Below, piece after piece: positions 6,325 to 7,826 of a DNA stretch of 7,826 nt. The stretch covers positions 1 to 7,826 of the forward strand of contig JAITSW010000250.1 of assembly GCA_031287505.1 (NCBI GenBank). The letters are read 5' to 3'. A program made the position numbers and the translations under genes. Positions within the stretch are counted from its first letter, which is position 1. Every line of letters starts with the position of its first letter. Source of the DNA: Propionibacteriaceae bacterium (GTDB lineage Bacteria; Actinomycetota; Actinomycetes; Propionibacteriales; Propionibacteriaceae). Below the pieces are notes generated by a model that saw only the letters and a program-made list of their open reading frames with translations, was not told the DNA's origin and made no database searches.

Positions 6325-7590
6325 ATGGTTGAAAAGTTGCACGTCCTGATGAATGGTCGAGAGATTGGAGGCTTGGCAGGAGAAGGAAAGAATCTGCGTC
6401 TGCTGTACAACCAACAAGCTCTGGATAGCCCTCGAACGGTTCCACTATCTCTCTCAATGCCTACAACTAGCGCCCGCTGGAAAGGCAACGTTATTTCTAG
6501 ATGGATATCTGCTCTCCTGCCGGAACGAGAAGCAGTGCTCGCCCGCTGGAGACGAGACTTCCGCGTCACTGACATGCGGGCTGAAAGCCTGCTTCCTTAT
6601 GTTGGTGAGGATGTCGCTGGAGCAGCCCAATTCGTAAGTGCGGACAGATTGGAAACGATGCGAGAGTTCAAAGGCGGGATTGTCGAGGTATCTGCATCAG
6701 ATATTGCGCAAATGCTCCGGGCAGCAAGAGCCGATAGCTCTGTTGTTGATATTTCAACTGGGGCAGGCAAGTTCTCGCTAGCCGGGGCACAAGCCAAGAT
6801 AGCCTTACAGAAGACTGCCTCCGGTTGGGCGCTTCCATATGGAGCCGAACCGACAACTCACATCCTCAAACCCGCCATCCCGGGCTTGGAATCGCAAGAT
6901 TTAGTTGAAGCACTGACTGCAAGAACCGCCGCAAACTTGGGTCTTCCTGCAGCTCCTACCACCCTTGACGAATTCGACGGAGAACGGGCAGTTATATCCG
7001 AACGCTTTGACCGCGTTCTCACCGCAACTGGGTGGCGACGGGTTCATCAAGAAGACTTATGTCAGGCCCTTGGCGCAAATCCGCAGCGCAAATACGAAAT
7101 TGAAGGCGGACCTAGCGCGGCAGTATGTGGCGAACTGATAAGAAGATACTGCCCACTGCAAGACGTAGAAACGTTTGCCCGCACCCTCATTACGAATCAT
7201 CTTCTGCGCGGTTCCGATGCACACGCACGTAACTATTCGTTGTTACTAACCCCTGGAGAAGTCCGTTTGGCACCGCTATACGACCTAAACTCCACTCTTG
7301 CTTATGGGGCAAATTGGGCTGAACACTCGTCGATGAGTATCGGTGGCGAAGATAGATTCTCTTACGTGGGTAGGAGCAATTGGGAGAATTTCGCCCTGTC
7401 ACTTCGCCTAGAACCGGGCTGGGTACTTTCAGAACTTCAAGGGTTGGCACAAAGAACTCCTGACGCACTGGCCGATGCAAAAAAGCAATCAGATCTTGTA
7501 CAGGTCTCAAGCGCTGTGGGCGAAACGATGCTACGCAATGTGACGAACTGGTGTGCCGAAACAACCAAGAAAGTCTTTGGCCATTCCTAG
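6325..7590 (+). CDS. hipA: HipA-family serine/threonine kinase toxin
   Basis: This 421-residue protein has an N-terminal HipA subdomain (about 1-105, opening LHVLMNGREIGGLAGEG) and a C-terminal kinase domain. The P-loop is FSLAGAQAK, with Ser151 where E. coli HipA autophosphorylates (Ser150). THILKP gives the ATP-binding Lys182. QEDLCQALG (242-250), GSDAHARNYS (catalytic Asp298, Asn303) and LYDLNS (metal-binding Asp320) are all present, so the enzyme looks active. E. coli HipA phosphorylates glutamyl-tRNA synthetase, which causes growth arrest and persistence; the target here is unknown. I chose ATG 6325 because AAGGAG lies 10 nt upstream and the homologous N-terminus begins there. GTG 6316, which overlaps the hipB stop, is the alternative, but is only 1 nt from AAGGAG. 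A sampled line is near 50% GC, against about 62% in pit, which suggests later acquisition. Confidence 0.95.
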   Translation: MVEKLHVLMNGREIGGLAGEGKNLRLLYNQQALDSPRTVPLSLSMPTTSARWKGNVISRWISALLPEREAVLARWRRDFRVTDMRAESLLPYVGEDVAGAAQFVSADRLETMREFKGGIVEVSASDIAQMLRAARADSSVVDISTGAGKFSLAGAQAKIALQKTASGWALPYGAEPTTHILKPAIPGLESQDLVEALTARTAANLGLPAAPTTLDEFDGERAVISERFDRVLTATGWRRVHQEDLCQALGANPQRKYEIEGGPSAAVCGELIRRYCPLQDVETFARTLITNHLLRGSDAHARNYSLLLTPGEVRLAPLYDLNSTLAYGANWAEHSSMSIGGEDRFSYVGRSNWENFALSLRLEPGWVLSELQGLAQRTPDALADAKKQSDLVQVSSAVGETMLRNVTNWCAETTKKVFGHS

Positions 7591-7596
7591 ATCACC

Positions 7597-7637
7597 GTCA
7601 GGGCGTCCAAGGCAAGTCATCAAATAGACGCTCTGAC
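7597..7637. terminator. Stem-loop between hipA and the vapC-type gene
   Basis: GTCAGGGCGTC (7597-7607) pairs with GACGCTCTGAC (7627-7637) at 10 of 11 positions, with a 19-nt loop. It starts 6 bp after the hipA stop and its right arm lies in the last codons of the opposing gene, so it could end both transcripts. No T-run follows on either strand, so the call is tentative. Confidence 0.35.
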
Positions 7638-7826
7638 CACGTCTGTGTGGGAGAAGTCATCTCCTACGAATAGCAGTGGAAGGGACGTTGCGGCTGCCAG
7701 GGCATACGAGAAACAGTCGCCAAGGTTTAGGTGCGCTGGATGTCCGCTTCCTCGGCCAAACTCCCGGTAGGCCTCGCGAGCAAGATGAGCATGCTCAGCA
7801 GTAAAGGGCACGATCTCAATTCCAAA
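7620..7826 (-). CDS. vapC: VapC-family PIN-domain ribonuclease toxin, C-terminal part
   Basis: The frame is open to the right edge, so the 68 residues seen ([20 protein letters not shown] onward) are the C-terminal half of a protein usually of about 130 residues. Typical for VapC are [11 protein letters not shown] (acidic Asp37 of the visible part) and [13 protein letters not shown] (Asp56/57), two of the places where PIN domains hold the metal-binding acids. VapC toxins are RNases that cut tRNA or rRNA and are held in check by a VapB antitoxin. The first catalytic Asp and any vapB would lie beyond the window, upstream on the minus strand. The gene faces hipA with 29 bp between stops. An in-frame GTG at 7811 is internal and not the start. 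Whether the gene is intact cannot be told. Confidence 0.88.
   Translation of the reverse strand, partial: FGIEIVPFTAEHAHLAREAYREFGRGSGHPAHLNLGDCFSYALAAATSLPLLFVGDDFSHTDVVRASI

Overview
The window looks like a piece of an actinobacterial (Actinomycetota) chromosome. The signs are a biotin carboxylase fused to its biotin carrier domain, a methionyl-tRNA synthetase with the KFSTS form of the KMSKS loop, a mycobacterial-type PitA followed at once by a small two-helix membrane protein, a MeaB GTPase, and start codons placed 6 nt after TANNNT boxes, as in leaderless actinobacterial transcripts. The left two thirds is moderately GC-rich (a sampled line of pit is about 62% GC). The hip region is lower (a sampled line of hipA is about 50%). 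I cannot name a genus.

Layout. Positions 1-800 hold the 3' part of an acyl-CoA carboxylase alpha chain (+). It meets metG (803-2593, -) tail to tail with 2 bp between the stops. A 92-bp divergent gap separates metG from pit (2686-4116, +), a phosphate transporter with an acidic tail of three 14-residue repeats. pit overlaps a 103-codon membrane protein gene (4113-4424, +) by 4 bp. After a 75-bp convergent gap comes meaB (4500-5603, -). A 425-bp gene-free stretch (5604-6028) then carries a 145-bp palindromic, MITE-like element and the hip promoter region. The hipB (6029-6319) and hipA (6325-7590) toxin-antitoxin operon follows on +. The window ends in the 3' part of a vapC-type PIN toxin gene on - (7620-7826).

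How the parts relate. The left part is core metabolism: acyl-CoA carboxylation, tRNA charging, phosphate uptake and a chaperone for B12-dependent methylmalonyl-CoA mutase. If the carboxylase acts on propionyl-CoA, it and MeaB serve the same route to succinyl-CoA. The right part is accessory: two toxin genes of unrelated families face each other next to a dispersed-repeat-like element. The hip promoter has two matching inverted repeats, GTCA-N8-TGAC, 28 bp apart centre to centre. One lies over the -35 region, and the other over the edge of the -10 box and the hipB start codon, a layout that would let HipB repress its own operon. The clearest non-textbook signals are these operators, the shared leaderless-type promoter geometry at three genes, the repeat tail of the phosphate transporter, and the palindromic element.
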